NCBI GenBank assembly: GCA_002297965.1
Contig: DBLF01000010.1
Span: forward strand, 1 to 12,754
Direction of reading: 5' to 3'
Source of the DNA: Candidatus Segatella papionis
GTDB taxonomy: Bacteria; Bacteroidota; Bacteroidia; Bacteroidales; Bacteroidaceae
Length of the DNA stretch: 12,754 nucleotides
Shown: positions 6,088 to 12,754 of the stretch, piece by piece
Position numbering within the stretch: position 1 is the stretch's first letter
Layout: each line of letters opens with the position of its first letter
Notes under the pieces: model-generated
Databases searched by the model: none
What the model was told of the DNA's origin: nothing
What the model saw: only the letters and a program-made list of their open reading frames with translations
Made by a program: the position numbers and the translations under genes

Positions 6088-7317
6088 ATGAAGAAGCTAA
6101 TCTTAACAACAATTTTCGCCGTGATGGGCTTGACATCTATCTCAGCCCAAGGCGCTGCAAAGTCTGCACAGACCAACAAATCTGCACAGACCAACAAATC
6201 TGCACAAACCAGCAAGTCTGCATTACAGCAAGAAATCTTGGAGGTGGCCCATCGCACCAACAACTACTTCATGACGAAGTACAGCGACCCTACCATCGAC
6301 ACTTACGTGAAGAAGAAACGCACGAGCAACCTCTGGACTCGCGCCGTATATTACGAGGGATTGATGGCACTCTACGAGATAGACCCCGAGCAGCGTTACC
6401 TAGACTACACCGACCAGTGGGCAGACTACCACAAGTGGACGGCTCGTGGAAGCGTGAACGACACCGATGCCGACAACCAGTGCTGCCAGCAAACTTACAT
6501 GGACCGCTATGTGCAGACGGGCGGCAAGAAGGACCTGAGCCAGGTGAAGGCGAACCTAGACCATCAGATGGGCACACGCCGAGTGAACTACTGGACTTGG
6601 ATCGACGCCATCCAAATGGCGATGCCCGCCTACGCCAAGTATGCCAAGATTTCGGGCGAGCGCAAGTACCTGGACTATGCGATAAACTCCTACAAGTGGA
6701 GCCGCGACACCCTGGCTGGCGGACTCTTCAACAAGAAGGAAGGACTCTGGTGGAGAGACAAGGACTATGTGCCACCCTACAAGGAAAAAGACGGCAGCAA
6801 CTGCTACTGGAGCCGTGGCAATGGTTGGGTATATGCCGCCCTGGTAAGAGTGATGCAGACCCTGCCCAAGACCGACAAATACTACCAGTATCTCAAGAAC
6901 GATTTCATATTGATGAGCAAGGCTATCCTGAAATGCCAGCGCGAGGACGGCTACTGGAACGTAAGCCTCGTTTGCCCAGCCAACTATGGCGGCCCAGAGA
7001 TGACGGGCACAGGTCTCTTCCTCTATGGCATGGCTTGGGGCGTGCAGCAGGGCATCCTGCCAAGAGCCACCTATCAGAAGGCAATGGACAAGGCTTGGAA
7101 GGCTCTCGCCGCATCTGTACACGAGGATGGATTCATCGGCTACAACCAGGGCACGGGCAAGGACCCTGCGGCTGGTCAGCCAGTCACCTTCACCTCCGTG
7201 CCAGACTTCGAGGACTATGGCACCGGTTGCCTCCTGCTCGGAGCCGTGGAGTATTACAAACTGCAAAATACTCCAGCTGCAACAACAAAGAAGATTGCGA
7301 ATAGAAAGAAAAAATAA
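6088..7317 (+). CDS. Exported unsaturated glycuronyl hydrolase, GH105-type
   Basis: This 409-residue enzyme probably removes the unsaturated uronic acid from the non-reducing end of lyase-cut rhamnogalacturonan, like Bacillus YteR/YesR. It has a signal peptide (MKKLILTTIFAVMGLTSISA, residues 1-20), then a repetitive linker (25-45), then an (alpha/alpha)6-barrel domain. Family-like blocks are NYWTWIDAIQMAMPAYAKY (167-185), WWRDKDYVPPYK (221-232), SNCYWSRGNGWVYAAL (237-252) and GPEMTGTGLFLYGMAWGV (302-319). DTDAD at 125-129 lies near where the catalytic Asp would be expected; I cannot assign it firmly. It begins 23 bp after the rhamnosidase and two bases before the GH28 gene, so it is the middle gene of the operon. 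It has no lipobox, so it is probably periplasmic. Confidence 0.85.
   Translation: MKKLILTTIFAVMGLTSISAQGAAKSAQTNKSAQTNKSAQTSKSALQQEILEVAHRTNNYFMTKYSDPTIDTYVKKKRTSNLWTRAVYYEGLMALYEIDPEQRYLDYTDQWADYHKWTARGSVNDTDADNQCCQQTYMDRYVQTGGKKDLSQVKANLDHQMGTRRVNYWTWIDAIQMAMPAYAKYAKISGERKYLDYAINSYKWSRDTLAGGLFNKKEGLWWRDKDYVPPYKEKDGSNCYWSRGNGWVYAALVRVMQTLPKTDKYYQYLKNDFILMSKAILKCQREDGYWNVSLVCPANYGGPEMTGTGLFLYGMAWGVQQGILPRATYQKAMDKAWKALAASVHEDGFIGYNQGTGKDPAAGQPVTFTSVPDFEDYGTGCLLLGAVEYYKLQNTPAATTKKIANRKKK
6160..6222 (+). repeat. In-frame 18-bp coding repeats after the signal peptide
   Basis: Three and a half 18-bp units encode KSAQTN (6160-6177), KSAQTN (6178-6195), KSAQTS (6196-6213) and a partial KSA (6214-6222). 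They lie between the signal peptide and the catalytic domain of the GH105-type protein. The near-identical DNA suggests recent expansion by slippage. The product is a polar, positively charged linker. Confidence 0.9.
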
Positions 7318-7319
7318 TA

Positions 7320-8714
7320 ATGATGAAGAAATACATTTGGCTCATGGCTTGCTTGGTGGCTCTCTCGCCACTGAGCGCCAACGCCGCAAAAAAACAAGCC
7401 AAGAACAAGAAAGCCAAGACCGAGCTTTGGCCAGACGGCACAAAGATGGACGCTTGGTTCGGCAACATACAGAAGGTGAACGTCGATACCCTCGGCAAGA
7501 AATACGTCATCACCGACTACGGCGTGAAGGGCGACAGCACCTTGATTCAGACCCAGGCCATCCAAGCGGTCATCGACCGTGCGTCTCAGGAGGGCGGTGG
7601 CGTCATCGTCATCCCTCAGGGAACCTATCAGAGCGGTGCCCTCTTCTTCCGTCCGAAAACCCATCTCTATGTATCGGAAGGTGGCAAACTGAAAGGCAGC
7701 GACCGCATCGCCAACTTCCCTGTGCTGGAAACTCGCATCGAAGGCGAGACTTGCAAATACTTCTCTGCCTTCATCAATGCCGACAAGTGCGACGGTTTTA
7801 CCATCGCAGGTCCTGGTACCATCGACGGCAACGGTCACCACTACTGGGAGGAGTTTTGGATTCGTCGTACTTGGAACCGCCAGTGTACCAACAAGGATGC
7901 CCAGCGCCCTCGCCTCGTCTATATCTGCAACTCCAAGAACGTAACCTTACAGGATGTGCATATCCAGAACAGTCCTTTCTGGACCAACCACATCTATCGT
8001 TGCGACCACGTGCGCTTCCTCGACTGCCACATCTTCGCTCCTACCCAGGGCATCAAGGCACCGAGCAGCGATGCCATCGACATCGACGTTTGCCACGACG
8101 TTTTGGTGAACGGCTGCTATATGAGCGTTAACGACGATGCCATCGCCATCAAGGGCGGCAAGGGTACTTGGGCTGATAAAGCGCCTGAAAACGGACCTGT
8201 ATATAATGTGCTCATCCAAAACTGCCACTACGGAACCGTGCATGGATGCCTGACCCTGGGAAGCGAGAGCCTCAACGACCGCAACATCGTGCTCCGCAAC
8301 ATCAAGGTAGATAAGGCACAGCGTGTGCTCTGGCTGAAGATGCGTCCCGACACGCCTCAGCACTACGAGTACGTAACCGTGGATAACATCCAGGGCACCA
8401 CAGGCAGCTTCCTCGTGATTCGCCCATGGACCCAGTTTTTCAAGCCCGGCGATCGCAAGGACATGCCTTTGAGCCAGTGCAACAACATCACGATGAAGAA
8501 CATCCAGATGGACTGCGACAACTTCTTCGACGTGGGCACGAGCGACAAGTATCGCCTCGTGGACTTCACCTTCGAGAAGATTACCTGCACCGACAAGAAG
8601 ATGGCTTTCAAGACCGATGTCATCGAGAACACCGTGGCGAAGAACGTGAAGATTACACCTCGCGACAAGAGCAACGGACTGAAGACCACCGGCGATGCCG
8701 ACGGGCTGAAGTAA
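7320..8714 (+). CDS. Exported polygalacturonase-like glycosidase, GH28
   Basis: This 464-residue parallel beta-helix protein probably hydrolyses galacturonic acid linkages in pectin or rhamnogalacturonan. A signal peptide (about 1-22, SANA) is followed by a Lys/Ala-rich linker (AKKQAKNKKAK). The N-terminal strand YVITDYGVKGDSTLIQTQAIQAVID (62-86) and GGGVIVIPQGTY (92-103) are typical of pectate-lyase-fold enzymes. GH28 catalytic motifs are present in variant form: SSDAIDID with Asp251 (usually NTD), NDDAIAIK with Asp272-Asp273, VHGCLTLGSE with His308, and LWLKMR with Lys340 (usually RIK). The retained Asp, Asp-Asp, His and Lys suggest an active enzyme. ATG codons at 7320 and 7323 are both possible starts, 2 to 5 bp after the GH105 stop. 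It is the last gene of the operon. Confidence 0.88.
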   Translation: MMKKYIWLMACLVALSPLSANAAKKQAKNKKAKTELWPDGTKMDAWFGNIQKVNVDTLGKKYVITDYGVKGDSTLIQTQAIQAVIDRASQEGGGVIVIPQGTYQSGALFFRPKTHLYVSEGGKLKGSDRIANFPVLETRIEGETCKYFSAFINADKCDGFTIAGPGTIDGNGHHYWEEFWIRRTWNRQCTNKDAQRPRLVYICNSKNVTLQDVHIQNSPFWTNHIYRCDHVRFLDCHIFAPTQGIKAPSSDAIDIDVCHDVLVNGCYMSVNDDAIAIKGGKGTWADKAPENGPVYNVLIQNCHYGTVHGCLTLGSESLNDRNIVLRNIKVDKAQRVLWLKMRPDTPQHYEYVTVDNIQGTTGSFLVIRPWTQFFKPGDRKDMPLSQCNNITMKNIQMDCDNFFDVGTSDKYRLVDFTFEKITCTDKKMAFKTDVIENTVAKNVKITPRDKSNGLKTTGDADGLK

Positions 8715-8740
8715 ATTTTTCGCAGATTTCATAGAATTAT

Positions 8741-8812
8741 AATAGCAAAGATCTCGTCTAAGGCTACTGTTATATGGGTTAAAAGTCAGCCTTTGGCTTG
8801 TTTTTTGCTATT
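8741..8812 (+). terminator. Nested hairpin, possible terminator after the GH28 gene
   Basis: An inner hairpin pairs AAGGCTACT (8760-8768) with AGTCAGCCTT (8784-8793) with one bulged C. It is followed by a run of six T at 8801-8806. A second pairing, AATAGCAAA (8741-8749) with TTTGCTATT (8804-8812), would enclose it and sequester the T run. The stems are weak compared with the terminator at 1694, so this may be a leaky or conditional terminator between the pectin operon and the polysaccharide locus. Confidence 0.4.
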
Positions 8813-8928
8813 TTGCTTTCTGATTGATAGTGCTCTGACTTTTTCTAGTGGACTCAGAAATAAAAACAAAAGATGTTAAGAAGATAAGAAAACTCCACAT
8901 TCTTGTAGCATAGGTGCCATTTTTTTTG

Positions 8929-8936
8929 TACCTTTG
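8929..8936 (+). promoter_or_regulatory. -7 box of the polysaccharide operon promoter
   Basis: TACCTTTG followed by CATC matches the TAnnTTTG consensus. A TTG at 8903-8905 could be a weak -33 element. Transcription would start near 8943, giving a leader of about 55 nt to the ATG at 8999 or about 185 nt to the ATG at 9128. Confidence 0.7.
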
Positions 8937-8953
8937 CATCGTGATATATCCGC

Positions 8954-9125
8954 AGCAAATATATTGCTTGTAAGGAGAGTTATAATAAAAAGTCATTGAT
9001 GTCTATCGATGCGAAACATCTAGGAGACAAAAAGTTCTCCGATAGCATTGGGGTTACACCCGATGTCCTCCCAGAAATTCGAAACAGTAAATATGCAGAG
9101 AATTCAAAACTTGGGTGTCCACCCA
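8954..9125 (+). other. Leader hairpins around the antiterminator start
   Basis: Small hairpins lie in the leader and early coding region: AGCAA/TTGCT at 8954-8968 with a 5-nt loop, and TGGGT/ACCCA at 9112-9125 with loop GTCC, ending two bases before the internal ATG at 9128. UpxY proteins of Bacteroides act on the 5' leader of their own operon, so this is the expected place for the recognition element. No specific element can be named. Confidence 0.35.
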
Positions 9126-9700
9126 CTATGTCCACAACCACCCCCCCTTATCCTAAAAAACAGGACTCAAAATGGTATGTGCTTCGTACCACATACGGGC
9201 AGGAAAAGAAAGCTTACGACTATTTAGTAGCCAAAGGATGCAAGGCTTACTTGCCCATAGAACGCATCTGTAAAATATCACAGGGCAAGCGTAAGTTTGT
9301 AGAAAAGTCACTTATCTCTAATATCTTCTTCGCCTATGGCACGGAAGAGAATTTGAAAACCTTTGTTTTCGACAACGTCAATCTCCCTTTTCTCCGTTTT
9401 TATTATCGTTATTACAAAGAGGGCACCGCGGAGGTGAAGACTCCTCTCACTGTGCCAGACTCTCAGATGAATGCCTTTCGTATCATCTGCGAGTCGAAAG
9501 AAAAGAACATTATTATATCCAACCGAAAGATTCCCAAGTTTCAACATGGGGAGATGGCCCGTGTGGTGGAAGGTAAGTTCAAGGGAGTGGAAGGCAAGGT
9601 GATTCGTTACAAGGGACAGCAGCGAGTGGGGCTTGTCATCGCAAACATGCTCTCGGTGGCTACCGCCTATATACCCGAGGCCTTTCTGCAAAGGCTTTGA
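8999..9700 (+). CDS. UpxY-family NusG-like transcription antiterminator
   Basis: This 233-residue protein probably binds elongating RNA polymerase and prevents early termination in this polysaccharide operon. The NGN domain starts at KWYVLRTTYGQEKKAYDYLVAKG (58-80) and runs to about residue 165. A KOW domain follows at about 184-212 (GEMARVVEGKFKGVEGKVIRYKG). Its place as first gene before export genes is typical of Bacteroides UpxY. A TTG at 8996 directly precedes the ATG at 8999. An in-frame ATG at 9128 would give 190 residues, nearer the usual family length. The first 43 residues have no recognisable domain, and their codons (CTA, CTT, GGG, ATT) look less like the rest. The AT-rich upstream context favours 8999, but the start is uncertain. 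No UpxZ-like gene follows. Confidence 0.85.
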   Translation: MSIDAKHLGDKKFSDSIGVTPDVLPEIRNSKYAENSKLGCPPTMSTTTPPYPKKQDSKWYVLRTTYGQEKKAYDYLVAKGCKAYLPIERICKISQGKRKFVEKSLISNIFFAYGTEENLKTFVFDNVNLPFLRFYYRYYKEGTAEVKTPLTVPDSQMNAFRIICESKEKNIIISNRKIPKFQHGEMARVVEGKFKGVEGKVIRYKGQQRVGLVIANMLSVATAYIPEAFLQRL

Positions 9701-9768
9701 GAGAAGGATAAGTATGTTTTTCAGAATCGTAAGGCTCAAAATTTAGAAATATAAAATAAACAATAGGT

Positions 9769-10614
9769 ATGAAATTGAATAAACACAGTCGTAACTTCAT
9801 GATGGGCATTCTGATTAGCTTGGTATCAGCAGGCTTGTCGTCTTGTTCCACACCAAAGGACATCACTTACTTTCAGGATGCGTCCTTGTTGAACGGTATG
9901 GCTGTACAGGCAGAGCAGCAACTCAGATTGCGCCCTGAAGACAAAATCAACATTGTGGTGAATAGCTCAAACCCAATGCTGGAACAGCAATTTACGCTTT
10001 CTGCCACCAACTCCAATCTGGTGTTAGGAGCTTCCGTACTACCCAAGACCGTGGCTGGCAAGACTACCTCAGGCTATACGCAGTTGGTTGCCTATACTGT
10101 CGATGAGCAAGGCACCATCGACTTCCCTGTCTTGGGAAAGATTTCCGTTGGAGGAAAGACCCGCAAGGAGGTGGCGCAATACATACAAGACCGACTGATT
10201 GCCCGAGAACTGGTGAGCGACCCTATCGTGACCGTGGAATATGTGAACATGGGAATCAATGTATTGGGCGAGGTCAACAAGGCGGGCCATCTAGACATCA
10301 ATAAGGATCATTTCACCATCGTGGATGCCTTGGCAAGCGCTGGCGACCTCACCATCAATGGCAACCGACGCAACGTGCTGGTAACTCGTCAAGTGGATGG
10401 AGAGAACCAAATCTATCAGCTTGACTTGACTAATATGCAGGCGGTGCTCAATTCGCCAGCCTACTATCTGCAGCAGAACGACTTGGTGTATGTCTCGCCT
10501 AACAATAAGCGTAAGCGAGAGTCTAATGCCACAGGCAACACCTTCAACAATCCGTCTATCTGGATTTCTATCGCATCGCTGCTGACCACCATCACAGCAT
10601 TAATCGTAAAGTAA
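9769..10614 (+). CDS. Wza-like polysaccharide export lipoprotein
   Basis: This is an outer-membrane export protein of the Wza/BexD family, 281 residues. The signal sequence ends in a lipobox, LSSC, with the lipidated Cys at residue 26. The polysaccharide export domain covers about 50-145 (LRPEDKINIVVNSSNP, then YTVDEQGTIDFPVLGKISVGGKTRKEVAQYIQDRL). An SLBB-type domain follows (about 155-225: VTVEYVNMGINVLGEVNKAGHLDINKDHFTIVDALASAGDL, then NDLVYVSP). A hydrophobic C-terminal helix (IWISIASLLTTITALIV) probably spans the outer membrane. It is shorter than E. coli Wza (379), as is usual for Bacteroidota homologues. It lies 68 bp after the antiterminator and only 6 bp before the Wzc-like gene, its expected partner in a trans-envelope export complex. 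Confidence 0.9.
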   Translation: MKLNKHSRNFMMGILISLVSAGLSSCSTPKDITYFQDASLLNGMAVQAEQQLRLRPEDKINIVVNSSNPMLEQQFTLSATNSNLVLGASVLPKTVAGKTTSGYTQLVAYTVDEQGTIDFPVLGKISVGGKTRKEVAQYIQDRLIARELVSDPIVTVEYVNMGINVLGEVNKAGHLDINKDHFTIVDALASAGDLTINGNRRNVLVTRQVDGENQIYQLDLTNMQAVLNSPAYYLQQNDLVYVSPNNKRKRESNATGNTFNNPSIWISIASLLTTITALIVK

Positions 10615-10620
10615 AGCAAA

Positions 10621-12753
10621 ATGGATAATACTATCAATAATACGGAGCGTAAGCAGGCCGAAGATATCCTTTCCGTCACCGACCTTTGGTATCTGTGTGT
10701 GGCGCATTGGAATTGGTTTCTCGTATCGCTGCTGGTTTGCATCGGATTGGCGTGTGGCTATCTGATAATGTCGCCCAACCTCTACACTCGTGAGGTGGCA
10801 GTGCTCGTCAAGCAGGAAACCCTGGGCAAGAATGCAAACTCCAAAAATGACAACAACGACTTCAATGACTTGGGACTGGTTACGCAAACCACCAATGTGG
10901 TGAATGTGCAGCGCCAGTTTACCTCGTTGCAAGTTTTGGTGGAAGTGGCAAAGCGAGTGATGAAGCCTGCCAATAGACAAGAAGCCATCCATATGGCGGA
11001 GGGCATACAGAGAAATCTGAAGGCAACCATCGACAACGAGAAATCCACCATCATCAACCTGACCTACACCAATCCTTCGCCAGAGGTGGCGGAAAAGGTG
11101 TTGAACACCATTATGCAGGTTTATAATGAACAATGGATAGAAGACAAGAACCAGGTTACGCTAAGTACCTCGCACTTTATAGAGGGGCGCTTGAAGTTGC
11201 TGGAGAAAGACTTGGGCGTGGTGGATGACAGCATCTCCAAGTTTAAGATGCGCAATAAGATTACCGACCTGGACCGTGTGAGCGATATATACTTGGAGCA
11301 GCAGAGCCAGTCGGACGCTGACATTCTACGACTCACTAGCCAGTGCTCTATGGCACAGTATATACTCGGTATTTTGAAAGACAAGGCCACCCGCCATCAG
11401 TTGCTGCCTACCAACTCTGGCATCAACAACCAGGTGGCCGAGGCGCAAATCAACCAATATAACACCATGTTGCTACAGTTGAAGAACAACATGGTGGGCA
11501 CTTCCTCGCAGAACCCGCTTATCATCAAGCAGGAGGCTGAACTTGCCGATGTGCGCAAGAACATTCTGGCAACCATGGAGAACCAAATCAAGACTTTGGA
11601 AATCCAGCTCAAGGCATTGGAGGGATATAATGGCGAGGCCAATTCCAAGATTAGTTCCAATCCTAACCAAGCCAAGCACTTGGTGAGCGTGGAACGAGAG
11701 CAGAAGGTGAAGGAAAACCTGTATCTCTACTTGCTGCAGAAGAAGGAGGAGAACGAGTTAAGTATGACTTACTCCTCGGTCAACACACAGATGATAGACA
11801 TGCCACACGGCAGTGCAGACCCAACCTCACCAAACAAGCACCTCATACTCTTGGTGGCAGTCGCTTGTGGTTTGCTGATACCTGCTGTCATTCTCTTCAT
11901 CAGAGAAAGCCTTGACAATACCGTGCGCGATAAATATGACATCGAACACAAAACGGTGCTTTCGCTCATAGGCGATATTCCGCTATACAACAAAGGTATG
12001 CACCATGGTCTTTCATTATCCCTTCGTGGGCATAAGCATACTAATAGGCGATTAGTGGTTCAGCCCGACAAGCAAGACTTGGTGAACGAGGCTTTCCGCT
12101 ATATCCGCACCAATATGGAGTTTATGACCTCTCGCCACGGTGAGAAAAACGTATATATCGTGACCTCTAATTATGAGGGGTCTGGTAAGACCTTCGTTTC
12201 AACCAACTTGGTCTTGGCACTTGCCATCTCAGGCAAGCGAGTGCTCCTCATCGATGGAGACTTGCGCCATGCCTCTGCCTCCAACTTGTTCTGTTCGCAG
12301 AAACAAGGACTTTCCGACTACCTAGCAGAGAAAAGCGACGATATCGAACAGCTTCTATATCGACCAGGACAATACCCAACGCTCGACATCCTGCCAGTGG
12401 GCACCATTCCTCCTAATCCTACAGAACTGCTTTCGAGCAATCGTCTGCCAAAGCTCCTGGAGGAACTTCGCCCTCGATACGACTTCATCTTGATAGATTG
12501 TCCTCCTTCTGAGACACTTGCCGACGCCGACATCATAGAGCGTTATGCCGATCGAACCCTGTTTGTAGTGAGAGCCGGTTTGTATGAGCGCAAGCGTTTG
12601 GGTGAGTTGGAGGCCGATGTGCAGAATGGTAAATACAAGCATATATCCCTTATCCTCAACGCCACTAAGGCTGGTGGACGTTACGGTTATCGCTATGGGT
12701 ATCACTATGGGTATCATTATGGCTACCACTATGGGTATCATCGCCAAAAATAG
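10621..12753 (+). CDS. Wzc-like polysaccharide co-polymerase and tyrosine autokinase
   Basis: This 710-residue inner-membrane protein probably sets polysaccharide chain length and drives export with the Wza-like protein. The order is: a first membrane segment (about 32-50), a long periplasmic Wzz-type region with coiled-coil-like helices (about 180-380), a second membrane segment (LILLVAVACGLLIPAVILFI, 408-427), then a cytoplasmic BY-kinase domain. Kinase motifs are NEAFRYIRTNMEF (489-501), Walker A SNYEGSGKT with Lys523, Walker A' VLLIDGDLRHA (541-551), and Walker B FILIDCPPS (622-630). The C-terminus is a tyrosine cluster with Tyr at every second residue from 688 to 706, ending HRQK. The stop codon (12751-12753) falls one base before the window end, so the gene is complete. 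Confidence 0.93.
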   Translation: MDNTINNTERKQAEDILSVTDLWYLCVAHWNWFLVSLLVCIGLACGYLIMSPNLYTREVAVLVKQETLGKNANSKNDNNDFNDLGLVTQTTNVVNVQRQFTSLQVLVEVAKRVMKPANRQEAIHMAEGIQRNLKATIDNEKSTIINLTYTNPSPEVAEKVLNTIMQVYNEQWIEDKNQVTLSTSHFIEGRLKLLEKDLGVVDDSISKFKMRNKITDLDRVSDIYLEQQSQSDADILRLTSQCSMAQYILGILKDKATRHQLLPTNSGINNQVAEAQINQYNTMLLQLKNNMVGTSSQNPLIIKQEAELADVRKNILATMENQIKTLEIQLKALEGYNGEANSKISSNPNQAKHLVSVEREQKVKENLYLYLLQKKEENELSMTYSSVNTQMIDMPHGSADPTSPNKHLILLVAVACGLLIPAVILFIRESLDNTVRDKYDIEHKTVLSLIGDIPLYNKGMHHGLSLSLRGHKHTNRRLVVQPDKQDLVNEAFRYIRTNMEFMTSRHGEKNVYIVTSNYEGSGKTFVSTNLVLALAISGKRVLLIDGDLRHASASNLFCSQKQGLSDYLAEKSDDIEQLLYRPGQYPTLDILPVGTIPPNPTELLSSNRLPKLLEELRPRYDFILIDCPPSETLADADIIERYADRTLFVVRAGLYERKRLGELEADVQNGKYKHISLILNATKAGGRYGYRYGYHYGYHYGYHYGYHRQK
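12682..12741 (+). repeat. 12-bp coding repeats forming the kinase tyrosine tail
   Basis: Five 12-bp units (12682, 12694, 12706, 12718 and 12730) encode YGYR once and YGYH four times. Units 2, 3 and 5 differ only at the last base. Unit 4 uses GGC, TAC and CAC instead. Gain or loss of a unit keeps the frame and changes the count of phosphorylatable tyrosines by two. Confidence 0.9.
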
Positions 12754-12754
12754 A

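Noticed and set aside
6556..7266. Minus-strand open frame of 236 codons opposite the GH105 gene
   Set aside because: It lies wholly antisense to a clear gene and shows no recognisable domain; such shadows are frequent here because coding DNA is GC-richer at third positions.
7025..8131. Long plus-strand open frame across the GH105/GH28 junction
   Set aside because: It overlaps two well-supported genes in another frame and has a skewed composition rich in Arg, Gln and Ser, typical of an out-of-frame reading of GC-rich DNA.
8808..8996. Small minus-strand open frame of 62 codons
   Set aside because: It covers the polysaccharide promoter in AT-rich DNA, has no recognisable features, and has no promoter or start context of its own.
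8715..8998. Invertible promoter as in Bacteroides capsule loci
   Set aside because: I found no long inverted repeat flanking the TACCTTTG box; the best flanking match (GTGGA/TCCAC at 8848 and 8894) is 5 bp and does not enclose the box. No invertase gene is in the window.

Overview
The window looks like a Bacteroidota chromosome, most likely Prevotellaceae (Prevotella/Segatella-like). The evidence is the promoter style (TAnnTTTG -7 boxes upstream of rhaD, the glycosidase operon and the polysaccharide operon), AT-rich start regions without clear Shine-Dalgarno sequences, a UpxY-type NusG paralogue heading a polysaccharide locus, and very AT-rich intergenic DNA between more GC-rich genes. Species assignment is inference.

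Region 1 (1-2603) is for L-rhamnose use. It holds the 3' end of rhaA (isomerase), rhaT (rhamnose/H+ symporter) and rhaM (mutarotase) on the plus strand. A strong hairpin terminator follows, and rhaD (rhamnulose-1-phosphate aldolase) converges on it from the minus strand. The kinase is not in the window and may lie upstream of rhaA. The rhaA-rhaT gap carries an inverted repeat built from 7-bp units.

Region 2 (2604-3487) is an 880-bp non-coding divergent region between rhaD and the glycosidase operon. It holds a -7 box at each end, two related ~54-nt hairpins in the same orientation, a purine tract, and an unusual array: a perfect 20-bp palindrome whose right half-site recurs four times at an exact 22-bp period. 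This is the most interesting unexplained structure here.

Region 3 (3488-8714) is a tight operon of three exported carbohydrate-active enzymes: a GH106-type alpha-L-rhamnosidase, a GH105-type unsaturated glycuronyl hydrolase and a GH28-type polygalacturonase. The set fits dismantling of rhamnogalacturonan/pectin side chains and backbone. Released rhamnose would feed RhaM, RhaT, RhaA and RhaD, so regions 1 and 3 are probably functionally linked across region 2. No SusC/SusD pair, polysaccharide lyase or regulator gene is visible.

Region 4 (8715-12754) starts an exopolysaccharide/capsule locus: a structured gap, a promoter and leader, a UpxY-family NusG-like antiterminator, a Wza-like export lipoprotein, and a Wzc-like chain-length/tyrosine kinase ending in a 12-bp-repeat-encoded run of ten alternating tyrosines. 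Glycosyltransferases presumably follow beyond the window.
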